Source: Clostridiales bacterium
Lineage (GTDB): Bacteria > Bacillota > Clostridia > Saccharofermentanales > Saccharofermentanaceae
Reading direction: 5' to 3'
Assembly: GCA_017509245.1 (NCBI GenBank)
Contig: JAFWQC010000016.1
Location: 1-64,000 of the forward strand
DNA length: 64,000 bases
Below are positions 36,753 through 45,600 of this stretch, one piece after another. How positions within the stretch are numbered: position 1 is the stretch's first letter; each line of letters begins with the position of its first letter. A model generated the notes under the pieces. The model made no database searches. It saw nothing but the letters and a program-made list of their open reading frames with translations, and had not been told where the DNA came from. A program made the translations under genes and the position numbers.

Positions 36753-38095
36753 GCTTCTTTTATCTCCTTCTTCAGTTCCTCATCGTCCATGAATCTCGGA
36801 GCCGTGGAATAAACGGGCTTCTCCTTCCTAACATAAATAAGGTTCTGCACCGCATCCGTTATCTTCTGCTCGCCGATGCCAAATATCACGCTCAGGATAA
36901 TGACACCGATCGCATATGCGAGGAGATTGTTATACTCGCCTCCGAGATAGAACGGAGATTCCTCCACGTTGTAGGACAGGAACCGAAGCAGCGTTATAGC
37001 AGCAAGATTCATGAGGTAGGTATGAAGCGAATATTTGCCGAAGAAACGGCTTACCGGATTGCTTACATAGAACTTCATGAGGAACATGAACAAAGTGAAC
37101 GGGAAAACAAACAGCAGCGGGATCTGCATAAAGAAAGTCACGATCTTATCACCGATCTCAGGTCCGGTCGCACCTTCATAATACTCCGACCAGTAACCGA
37201 AGCGCGCCTGGCCATAGGATGAAAGCATGTAAAGACCTGCCGTAACCAGGAGCAGGATAAAGAACTTAAAGGCATAGTTCTTCTTGAAGAAAGGCACGAT
37301 CTTTTTCTCATATGTCGCGAAAATAAGACCTGTCAGGAATGCCGGTGAAGCATTGACCCACCATTCACCGTGGAACCAGAAAACATTCTCTTGCATCCAC
37401 CATTTCGCGCTCATCCAGCCCTCTTCGGTCATCCACCAGTCGGGCTCGCCGACCCACCATACACGGTGTGCATAGAAGCAGCTTAAGACACCAAGTGCAG
37501 CCATGAACAGGAATATGATGACGAAGCTTACGGGGCGCTTTTTGATAAAGCGGAAGCAGAGATAGAAGACTATGTAAAGAAGCGCAAGTATTATCGGGAA
37601 CCATGCATATCTGTTCATCATGGTGATGCCGGTAAGATTTGTGACCCACTGCATTTTCGCGAACGGCCATTTGCAGATAAAGCAGATGATGCCGTATATC
37701 AGAACGTCGATATAGAACGGGAGCACGATGGTCTTAACGACTCTCTTGCCGATAAAGCCCTTGAGATAATCTTTCTTGGTATCAAAGCTCTTTATGAGAC
37801 CGTAACCGGAGCAGAAAAAGAATACCGCGACGAAGTAAACGCCGGCATTAACGAACGGCGAAAGCACACCCGACATCTGGAAAGCCTGCTCCTGTGAGAT
37901 GTGGTGGAGGATTACGCCCATTGCGGCAAATCCGCGGACTGATTTCATTACGTCGAGGCTTAAGAAATCCTCATTGAATTCATTCTTTCTGCCGAACTTG
38001 TTTTTCGCGCCCAGGATCAATACAGCAACGAAAATCAAACATACTATGCGGTCAAGTATTCTCCAAATAGAAACGTCTGCAAAGAAACCTAACAT
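36707..38095 (-). CDS. Acyltransferase 3 family membrane protein
   Basis: A 462-residue O-acyltransferase with about ten membrane helices. The N-terminal catalytic block is SVRGFAAMGVILHHIS, with the double His of the family, followed by VFFFCSGYGLIKSF. Such proteins acetylate sugars of the cell surface. The C-terminal tail after the last helix is charged (ELKKEIKEAQIKEQ). The gene begins 15 bases after the ABC permease on the same strand and is probably co-transcribed with it. Confidence 0.87.
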   Translation of the reverse strand: MLGFFADVSIWRILDRIVCLIFVAVLILGAKNKFGRKNEFNEDFLSLDVMKSVRGFAAMGVILHHISQEQAFQMSGVLSPFVNAGVYFVAVFFFCSGYGLIKSFDTKKDYLKGFIGKRVVKTIVLPFYIDVLIYGIICFICKWPFAKMQWVTNLTGITMMNRYAWFPIILALLYIVFYLCFRFIKKRPVSFVIIFLFMAALGVLSCFYAHRVWWVGEPDWWMTEEGWMSAKWWMQENVFWFHGEWWVNASPAFLTGLIFATYEKKIVPFFKKNYAFKFFILLLVTAGLYMLSSYGQARFGYWSEYYEGATGPEIGDKIVTFFMQIPLLFVFPFTLFMFLMKFYVSNPVSRFFGKYSLHTYLMNLAAITLLRFLSYNVEESPFYLGGEYNNLLAYAIGVIILSVIFGIGEQKITDAVQNLIYVRKEKPVYSTAPRFMDDEELKKEIKEAQIKEQSAIEEKRDN

Positions 38096-38110
38096 AACTT
38101 CACCCCTGCT

Positions 38111-39112
38111 TTAGTCCGCATTAAGGCGCTTCTTTTCTTCCCGGCGCTCTTTTCTTTTCATCTTCCTGATCTGTACCTCATCCTTATCCCTGATGAAGAT
38201 AAAGTATACGACCGTTGCGAGCGAGCCATAAATGCAGAGCATGATAAGGCTTGCCGCAGATGCCCTGTCGTAGATATATGAGCCCATGAAGGCCTGATTC
38301 TCAACATACATCATGAGCGTGAGATTTCTTCTAAATGTATCAAACGCGCCGAACATGCTCGGAATGTCGACCATGCCCAGACCATCGACTATGGAGACTA
38401 CGGTTATAAAGAACATCATCGGCTTCATGCACGGAAGCGTGACGCGGAAAAATGTCTGGATCCTGTTGGCACCATCCATCTCGGCGGCCTCAAATATTTC
38501 CACAGGAATACCCGTAATGCCTGCGACCGCATAGATAAATACAATGCCGAAATGCACGAAGATGCTTACCACAATGATGAAGAAAGGCATTGATGTAAAG
38601 AACTCCACGTCCTTCTCGGTGATCCCGAATCCGTTCATCATGGAAGCCATCAGAACAAAACCGACGCCGGTGCCGACAAACATGATCATGTGATTTAAAA
38701 GGACGTTGCCTGCTCCGGACCCCGCAACGATCTTCGGAAAGATGAAAGCGGATCTGAAGATCTTTCTGCCCTTGATCTTTAATCTTCTGTCAGTCATGAC
38801 CGCAGCAAGCCAGAATGCGATTATCCACTCGGGGATCATCTCGGCCAGCCAGAAGAAAAGCGTGTTCTTGAATGCATCACGGAACGATACGGCCTTGAAT
38901 ACCTCAGCAAAATTGCGGTACCAGGGTTCACCGATCGACGGCAGGAACTTTGGATCGTAATTGCCGACCTGATTCTTCAGATCGCAGAAAGCGTAATAGA
39001 TAGTATTTGCCATCGGCAGAAAATGGAATAACAGGAATAAAACGACAAAAGGAATAACAAAGATGTATCCCCATTTAGAATACCGTTTTTCCAATTCGAC
39101 TTTCTTGCTCAT
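38111..39112 (-). CDS. Carbohydrate ABC permease, MalF/UgpA type
   Basis: A 333-residue permease with six membrane helices and the EAA loop (FEAAEMDGANRIQTFFRVTLPCMKP). The C-terminal tail is highly basic (RKMKRKERREEKKRL). It is divergent from a MalG-type permease at 39346. No binding protein or ATPase is encoded nearby, so the two probably form a heterodimer that uses a shared ATPase. An AGGTCCGG hairpin lies in its leader (39130-39148). Confidence 0.87.
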   Translation of the reverse strand: MSKKVELEKRYSKWGYIFVIPFVVLFLLFHFLPMANTIYYAFCDLKNQVGNYDPKFLPSIGEPWYRNFAEVFKAVSFRDAFKNTLFFWLAEMIPEWIIAFWLAAVMTDRRLKIKGRKIFRSAFIFPKIVAGSGAGNVLLNHMIMFVGTGVGFVLMASMMNGFGITEKDVEFFTSMPFFIIVVSIFVHFGIVFIYAVAGITGIPVEIFEAAEMDGANRIQTFFRVTLPCMKPMMFFITVVSIVDGLGMVDIPSMFGAFDTFRRNLTLMMYVENQAFMGSYIYDRASAASLIMLCIYGSLATVVYFIFIRDKDEVQIRKMKRKERREEKKRLNAD

Positions 39113-39345
39113 GCGTCCCCTGATTCCCGCCGGACCTTTCAGATCCGGTCATAATACATGAGCCTATTATATAGTTTTCAGAGAAACAGCAACAATGATG
39201 TTTTCGATAATATCCATTTATAAGATTTGTAACCTTGCTCCAAAAGATAATAATAGACTTGCACCGTGTTTTTCTGTATCCTCTGTGATAGGAAACCGCC
39301 TGAATTTATCAGGCAATCCGGGAAAAGGGGCACAGATCGGTCATT
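39113..39345. promoter_or_regulatory. Divergent promoter region of the two sugar permeases
   Basis: A 233-bp spacer with a CCGGA/TCCGG hairpin (39130-39148) on the left and a GCCTGA-ATTTA-TCAGGC hairpin (39298-39314) ahead of the right permease. Neither promoter is clear. Confidence 0.45.
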
Positions 39346-40173
39346 ATGAGTACGGGCATACCGGCCATCAAAAGAAAAGAATTCATCTTTAAGATCGTTA
39401 CTTACGCCATATCGGTCGCTTTAGGTTATCTTATGATCTATCCGTTCATAGGACTTCTGATCGGCGATTTCGGCATCGATCCCGAGAGTGTTAATCAGGA
39501 CAGAATGCTTTATCTTATGCCTGAGTTCAATAACCTCGTGCAGTACTGGAAAAACTTCATTTTTTCCTTTAATTCCTCCGTTTTGACCGGCTTCAAGAAT
39601 TCAATGATCGTGTCCTGCACAAGCACCATCTTCTGCATGTACTGTTCCGCCATTACCGCATATGCACTTACCGCTTACGAGTGGAAGCTCAGGCAGGCTC
39701 TGGATAAAGCAATACTTATCATCGTCATGCTCCCGAGCACTGTAGCCATAGTCGGTTATTATCAGCTCGTCTGGAAATTCCACATGATCAACAGGCTCTC
39801 GATGCTGATCTTCCCTGCCATCGCTTCACCTGTCACCATCCTGTTCATGCGCTTATATCTGAAGTCCACTTTCTCAAAAGAGATCGTAGAGTCCGCCAGG
39901 ATCGACGGCGCCGGAGAATTCAGGATCTTCAACCAGATCATCCTCCCTCTTCTCAAGCCCGCCATCGGAACACAGGCGATCTTCGTTTTTTCAACTACCT
40001 GGAACGACGTATTTGTTCCGAGCATCATACTCATCAGAACGGAAAAACGGACGCTGCCTGCCATAACCGGCTCTGCTCCCCAGCTCTTATACTTCCTCCC
40101 CCCTCTGCTTATCTTCCTCTTCCTGCAGCGGTACATCGTTGAAGGCATCACGCTGGGAAGCGTAAAGAACTGA
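39346..40173 (+). CDS. Carbohydrate ABC permease, MalG type
   Basis: A 275-residue permease with six helices and the EAA loop (VESARIDGAGEFRIFNQIILPLLKP), ending with the typical QRYIVEGITLGSVKN tail of sugar permeases. It is the partner of the divergent MalF-type gene. The ATG at 39346 has only a distant AAAAGGGG (about 15 bases), so a slightly different start is possible. It is followed by the gene-free island. Confidence 0.87.
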   Translation: MSTGIPAIKRKEFIFKIVTYAISVALGYLMIYPFIGLLIGDFGIDPESVNQDRMLYLMPEFNNLVQYWKNFIFSFNSSVLTGFKNSMIVSCTSTIFCMYCSAITAYALTAYEWKLRQALDKAILIIVMLPSTVAIVGYYQLVWKFHMINRLSMLIFPAIASPVTILFMRLYLKSTFSKEIVESARIDGAGEFRIFNQIILPLLKPAIGTQAIFVFSTTWNDVFVPSIILIRTEKRTLPAITGSAPQLLYFLPPLLIFLFLQRYIVEGITLGSVKN

Positions 40174-40217
40174 GATCTTATTCACCTTAATAGACTGTTT
40201 TTGACGCGACACCTTTG

Positions 40218-40325
40218 TTGCCTGTAATGTGCTGTTCACAGTTTCACGTTCTCGAAAACAACCCTCCCGGATGTCTGTAATGCGCTACTCACTAGTTTGC
40301 GCGCTCGAAAATCACCCTGCCACCG
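40218..40325. repeat. Pair of direct repeats of about 54 bp
   Basis: Copies at 40218-40270 and 40271-40325 share CTGTAATG(T/C)GCT, TCAC..AGTTT, CTCGAAAA and ACCCT.CC..GG in the same order, at roughly 70% identity by eye. Both contain the CTCGAAAA word found elsewhere. Confidence 0.65.
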
Positions 40326-40330
40326 GAGTA

Positions 40331-40373
40331 CTGATTTGGGACATGCCGCTGTTACAAAACATGTCTAAATCAG
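40331..40373. repeat. Inverted repeat CTGATTTGGGACATG/CATGTCTAAATCAG
   Basis: Arms at 40331-40345 and 40360-40373 pair almost perfectly (one bulge/mismatch) around a 14-base loop. No T-run follows, so it is not a normal terminator. Confidence 0.7.
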
Positions 40374-40427
40374 CCCCGCCTTGCACAAAATGATCCCGGA
40401 ATAATGGTACCCGTAACATATAATTTC

Positions 40428-40544
40428 TTGTCGGTAGTTTGTATGGTTTTGTCGGTTATCTTGTCGGTTATCAAAAAGAACTGATGACAATATGCAGGTT
40501 TTGTCGGTTTTGCTGTAGGTTATTAAAGTCAATTTTGCCGGTAT
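40428..40544. repeat. Helically phased array of TTGTCGGTTAT-like words
   Basis: Perfect or near copies start at 40428, 40449, 40461 and 40501, and weaker copies at about 40512 and 40534. The steps are 21, 12, 40, 11 and 22 bases, close to whole helical turns, so the copies face the same side of DNA. This is the pattern of cooperative protein-binding sites. It is not a CRISPR array, because the units are too short and unevenly spaced. Confidence 0.65.
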
Positions 40545-40609
40545 CAAAGTTCATATATTTTCGGAAACATACAAGATTAGAATCTGACGCTCCCATACTT
40601 TACATAACC

Positions 40610-40745
40610 GCCAATGACCGCAACCTGCCTGAACACCCAACACAGATCAGACGCTGCGGTCATTGGCACAAGCATTCGTCAGAATGTGCCAAAGGCACCC
40701 TTGACGGCATAAGGCTGATCTGTAAAACAAACATGGCAGGCTGCG
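40610..40745. other. Long imperfect hairpin with competing 13-bp stem
   Basis: Fold 1: CGCAACCTGCC (40619-40629) with GGCAGGCTGCG (40735-40745), ACAGATCAG (40642-40650) with CTGATCTGT (40715-40723), TGCGGTCA with TGACGGCA, and TTGGCACA (40663-40670) with TGTGCCAA (40685-40692). Fold 2: GCCAATGACCGCA (40610-40622) with TGCGGTCATTGGC (40655-40667), a perfect 13 bp. The two folds exclude each other. It could be a non-coding RNA, a switch-like RNA or a DNA recombination element. No known RNA family is recognised. Confidence 0.6.
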
Positions 40746-40910
40746 TTTGGTGAATAAACACCTGTAAGTTGAACGGAAAAACGTGCTGTCTTAGATAAAT
40801 GTTTTGGTGTTCATATGTATTTTTGCCGCGTTACCAATTTACTTTGCAGTGTAATAAGAGCCCGACTACTTTTTCGGCTATTGTTTTATTGCAAGTCTAA
40901 AGTGAAACTA

Positions 40911-41795
40911 TCAGCCTTCAGGCATCATGTTAGGAGTATTGAATGTAATGGTGACTTCGACTTCCCAACGGTCTAAAAGGGTGCTGTGATTATCCTGGAC
41001 AAAATCCTTTCTGACAATCGCAACATAGTCATTGGGACCGTCTGCATATTTGTATGCGAATCCCCAGATTCCAAGATCTTCCGTACAGACTATCTCATCT
41101 TTATAGAGTTCCGAGATATAATCCCTAAGGATCTTTGCGCAGGTCTCCGCCCTTTCCTCGTCATAGACGTAGATCTTGAAATCACCCACACCGGGTCTCA
41201 TCGTGTGTATGAAGGGCTGATCATATCTGAGGATCCTGTAATTGCCTCTTTCCATATCTTCAACTTCATAGCCGTCGTATCCGACTCTAGCTACATGATC
41301 CCTGCTTTGTATGAGATCAGGATTGTCCTCAAAAAGGCTGTATTCAAAGTCGAACTGATTGCCGTTGGAGTAATGTTCAAAAGTCCAGTATTCCTGATCA
41401 AAGCCGTACAGGACCCTGTTGCCGAAATCATTATGGTCGTCATCATCCAGGTCACCTGCGTGTGGTTCGCAGGCAATGAGATCATCGACAAGCTTTTTTA
41501 CTGTTGCTTCATCCGTAACATCAATAAACCAGCAGTTATCTAAATCCGAACCGCCTGTTCCCTGGTCATCTGAGTCCGGTGATGCATCGGTGAATAATGC
41601 AAACCCGGAATCGTCATCCTGAACCGGCGAGATATGGTTAACTATATTATTTGCTTCCGCGATATCAGTTTCCGTTGTCTTGCGCGGCTTTGTATCCCCG
41701 TTATCCTTCTGTTTCTTTACTACGACAATTACCGATACTATCGCAGCGATTGCGACTACTGCTGCTGCACAGCTGATCACGATTTTCTTAATCAT
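40911..41795 (-). CDS. Hypothetical secreted or membrane-anchored protein
   Basis: A 294-residue protein with an N-terminal membrane anchor (IVISCAAAVVAIAAIVSVIVVV), an Asp/Ser-rich linker and an extracytoplasmic domain of mixed alpha/beta composition (GNYRILRYDQPFIHTMRPGVGDFKIYVYDEERAETCAKIL). The linker run DLDDDDHNDFGN could bind calcium, but this is uncertain. The start has GGAAG upstream. No family is recognised. It has no close partner gene. Confidence 0.65.
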   Translation of the reverse strand: MIKKIVISCAAAVVAIAAIVSVIVVVKKQKDNGDTKPRKTTETDIAEANNIVNHISPVQDDDSGFALFTDASPDSDDQGTGGSDLDNCWFIDVTDEATVKKLVDDLIACEPHAGDLDDDDHNDFGNRVLYGFDQEYWTFEHYSNGNQFDFEYSLFEDNPDLIQSRDHVARVGYDGYEVEDMERGNYRILRYDQPFIHTMRPGVGDFKIYVYDEERAETCAKILRDYISELYKDEIVCTEDLGIWGFAYKYADGPNDYVAIVRKDFVQDNHSTLLDRWEVEVTITFNTPNMMPEG

Positions 41796-42131
41796 TATTC
41801 CTAACTTCCTTTCTTTATGGCCGGTGCGGCCGGTTTTGTTATGGTTCCTGATTAGGGAACCTGTTCTGATGCGGTCAGGTTTGCAAGCGAAAATGGCATT
41901 GCTTTTGTTCCGCTTCTTCTTTAATAACGAATGACAGGAATAAATTATTGGGTGGTTTGGATAAATTTATAAGATATTTTCGGGCACGTCCGGCAGCTTA
42001 TAACTGATTCAGAAAACAGTCCTTATTTGCGGTCAGAACTTTATTATCAATCTGATAATATTGTATTATGTTTCCGAGAAAGTTTTCCGGGATCAGCGTT
42101 GAGTTTTAAAGATAGGAAATGAGGTTATGGG
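41796..42131. other. Divergent intergenic region, leader hairpins
   Basis: No gene seen. On the minus strand the leader of the gene at 41795 contains GGTTCC/GGAACC (41843-41861) and a CCGGCCGCACCGG stem. A TATTTTCGGGCACG word lies at 41972-41985. The promoter of the gene at 42132 is not clear. Confidence 0.45.
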
Positions 42132-42614
42132 ATGAGTGTAAATGTCCTGATCAATATCAAAGGTGCATCCAAAAAGATTATCCCCATTGAATATGAATAC
42201 GGATTTGATCCGGGTGGGATCATCACGGTTGAACAGTTTCTTGACGAGACTGTAAGGATCACCATGGAACTGTATATGGGATCTGTAACAGATAAGGACG
42301 GCAAAGAGACTTCTGACCAGGAACTGTTGAAGGATAAGAGCGACAGGCTGGTAAAGCTCCTTGAGGTTCTGTCCAATGAAGAGATAGAGGAAAAGGCTCA
42401 GAGCGGCAAAGTGAGTTTTGGCGTTCATTACAATGAGGGAACCATTTCGCTTGAGAAGGCAAAAGACAATGCAAGGCAATGCTTCATTGACGGCCTTGTA
42501 GCACTTTTCGCTGACGGAGAAAGATATGAGAAACTCGAAGATAAATTCTCATTAAATGAAGGCAGCAATATCACATTCGTAAAGATGGTATTCCTTGCGG
42601 GAAGAATGTGGTAA
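42132..42614 (+). CDS. Small hypothetical protein upstream of DUF4132 gene
   Basis: A 160-residue soluble protein of unknown family, rich in charged residues (DGKETSDQELLKDKSDRLVKLLEVLSNEE). No membrane segment or catalytic motif is visible. GAGG precedes the ATG. The giant DUF4132 gene starts 16 bases after its stop, so they form a two-gene unit and may act together. Confidence 0.65.
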   Translation: MSVNVLINIKGASKKIIPIEYEYGFDPGGIITVEQFLDETVRITMELYMGSVTDKDGKETSDQELLKDKSDRLVKLLEVLSNEEIEEKAQSGKVSFGVHYNEGTISLEKAKDNARQCFIDGLVALFADGERYEKLEDKFSLNEGSNITFVKMVFLAGRMW

Positions 42615-42630
42615 CAGGAAAGGAGATAAC

Positions 42631-45600
42631 ATGGGATACGATTACAGTTCAAGAGACAGACTGGCTAAGAGATTTTTTGAAAACTGGAAGAAGGAAAATG
42701 CTTCCAGGATAGACAAGGCAGATAAGAAACTGTTTGAGGAAGCGCTGAAGATCGGCAAGACATATTCCACCGGAACCAATATTTTCGAGGATATGGTAAA
42801 GGAACAGTATTCGCCGGACAAGTACTGTAAGCCTTCGGATTTCATGAGAGAGAAGCTGGGCAGTATTATCAATATTTTCGTGCCCGCGAAATACATAGAT
42901 GACTATTACAACATCATCGATGAATTCCATACATTCCAGTACACAACCGGCTACAGCAGAAGAAGTTTCAGGACTGATGATTTCAATTGCCATATCTATC
43001 ATGCCATAAAACTGATGTACTGCTATATGTCATTTGAGATATATGGCGTCAGCGCAGCTGATTATCTGCGTGACAACCTGACTCCGGAATTGCTCGACTA
43101 CAAGAGAAACATTGACAGCACATTCAACGATGTGGCGATCCGCCATGCGGATGATATCCTGGCAGCAAGGATCAATGCCGGTGATACAGGCGTCATAGAA
43201 GCGATAAAGGAAGCGATCCTAAGCGAGAATAATACAGTCATCGTTACCAGGGAAATGATCCTTGCAATAGTTAAATCAAAGAATGGGGAACTCCACGAAA
43301 TTCTCGGCAAGTTCCTCGTTGCTGCCCGCCTTTCGGAAGGTATCAGACAGGTCATCTGCGAGTGTTCTGATGAAGGAAGACTGGACGCTTTCACGACACT
43401 CCTCAAAGTCATCGCTGAGGAAAACCTCGTAAGATTTGCCGCAGTTAAAAGAGCTTTCGCGGTATGGACCGGCTTTATCGACGAGAATAACATTGACAGG
43501 ATCATCGGCAAGGTCATGCCGCTCATGCTGTCTTCCATCAACGACCTTGATGCTGCAGAAGAACTTCTCAAGACAGATGACAGCATCAATATCATGACAG
43601 GTCTTTGGGCGCTTGCTGCAAATGATGTAAAGTTTGCTATGACTGCGATGAAGCATATAGCAAGGGCCGGTTCCAAGGTTCAGAAGATCACGATCTCATA
43701 CTTCAACAGAATGCTCCAGAACAGAGACTTTACAGAAAGGGTCGCAAGATATGTCGTGGAGAATAATGAGGATGACATCGAGCTCATAGCAGGCTTCATG
43801 CCTACATATTTCGCCAACCCGGAACGCAGAGCAGACTTGACCTTTAAGATCAACAGCGGAAGTTCCTATGATATCAGCAACGAGTCAGATTATACGCACT
43901 ATAAGCTGCCGGTGACTAATCTCATCCCCGGCGATACAGACGGTTCCGTTGCAAGAAAACATTATGAGATCCTAAAGAAAAATCTCGCCAAACTCGGCAA
44001 GAAGACCATGGAATTCAGTCCGTTCATTTTCCCGTGGTATTCGACATGCGTCAGCAGGGGCGATTTTGTCATGCGAATGGCAGTGCTGGCATATGCTCTG
44101 GAAGACGAGGCATATATTGATGAGGTCTGTCCGATGATAACTGATATCAACGGTCAGTACGTCAACAGAAGCACATTCATAAGAATGCTCCTTCATGAAC
44201 CGCAGAATGAGATTCAAAGACAAACGGTCATAAACTGTGTTGCCGATAAAGAGACTTATGCGAGAAAAACGGCGTATTCGATACTTAAGACAATGGATCT
44301 GAGGAAAGACGAATATGAGACTCTCTCAGGTTTCCTCAAGTATAAGAATGAAGAGACCAGAAAGTATGTAATAACCCTCCTCAAGAGGCAGTCAAAAGCA
44401 GATCTTACAGACAACATAAAGACCATGCTCAAGGACAAGAATGACAATATGCGCCTTGCGGCATTTGACATGCTTAAGACCGGGTTTGAGGATGATAAGG
44501 CGACCGCGAAAATGATCCTCGATGAGTCCGGTCTCAAAGACAGTCTCACGGAACAGGAGAAAGTCCTGTGGGATGAGATCTCAGGCGGCGGAGACAAGGC
44601 TTCCGTCGAAGAGGGCTATGGCCTATACGATGTAAATGCTTCACTTGTCATTCCTGAGGCAAAGCCGGACATGAAGGTGCTCAAAGAGTATTTCAATGTC
44701 TCAAAACTTGAACTTGACGAGGTTTTCATCAAGCTCAACGACTACTTTATTGAGCATGGCGATCTTGAGTATAAGGTGCCTTCGGGGGAGACAAAACTTC
44801 TTGCAAACGGTATTTTCTGCACTTCTTATGACAGGAATAAAAAGACATGTGATAATTACCCCTTCAAAGAACTCTGGCAGGCATTCTATGATGAACATAT
44901 CCATTCCGAGAAGCTGCTGAAGATAATGGACATTGCAATCTCAGGAGGATATGACGCTTCAACCATAGTCGATATCGAAGGATACCGTGCCATAGAGAAA
45001 AATATCATTTCAGAAGCGCTTTCAGGTTACAAACTTCCCGACATGAAGACAGGACCGGTATCCGGCAGAAGGATATATTCCGATATCAGGGCCATAGTCA
45101 ATATCATGCTGAGCTTCACCGGTGCTAAGATCCCGAAGGATGTTGCTTTAGCCGCAAGTGAATACATGGCACTCATCCCTGAAGACAAACGCTGGTTTAT
45201 CGAACCCGAGAGAAGTTATATAAAGACCCGTGATTATGATTCATTTACCAGTTCACATCCGGTTTCCACGCTTATATATTCATTGCTTATTCCTGAATAC
45301 AAAAAAGAAGGTTATGAAAAGATCTTTTTTGCTTTAAGACGTCTTGACCTTGCCTATGAGTACCAGAAGCATGAGAAGAAAAGCTATTACAGTCAAAGTT
45401 CACAGCGCAATTTCCTGACCGTTTATGAATTTATTTACGCATATTTGAAAGGCATCATTACCAAGGATTATCTCTACAAATACTTCTTCGAGGAGCTGCC
45501 TTTGGAACTGGTCGTACAGCATCTAGGAATATTCTCGGGAAGAACGATCAAGCCCTATGAATTAAGCACGCTCGCACAATATATGCCTGTAAATGAGGAA

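Larger units (their letters stand above)
40174..40910. other. Gene-free structured island
   Basis: No supported gene in 737 bases. In order it holds two direct repeats of about 54 bp, a 14-bp inverted repeat, a phased array of six TTGTCGGTTAT-like words and a long imperfect hairpin of about 127 nt. It lies between convergent genes, so these are unlikely to be ordinary promoter elements. Confidence 0.7.

Noticed and set aside
40428-40544. CRISPR array
   Set aside because: The repeated word is only 8-12 bases with spacing of 11-40 bases, and no cas genes are present.
40439-40753. 104-codon frame on the plus strand through the structured island
   Set aside because: It starts inside the phased repeats and runs through the long hairpin. 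There is no SD and no recognisable family.
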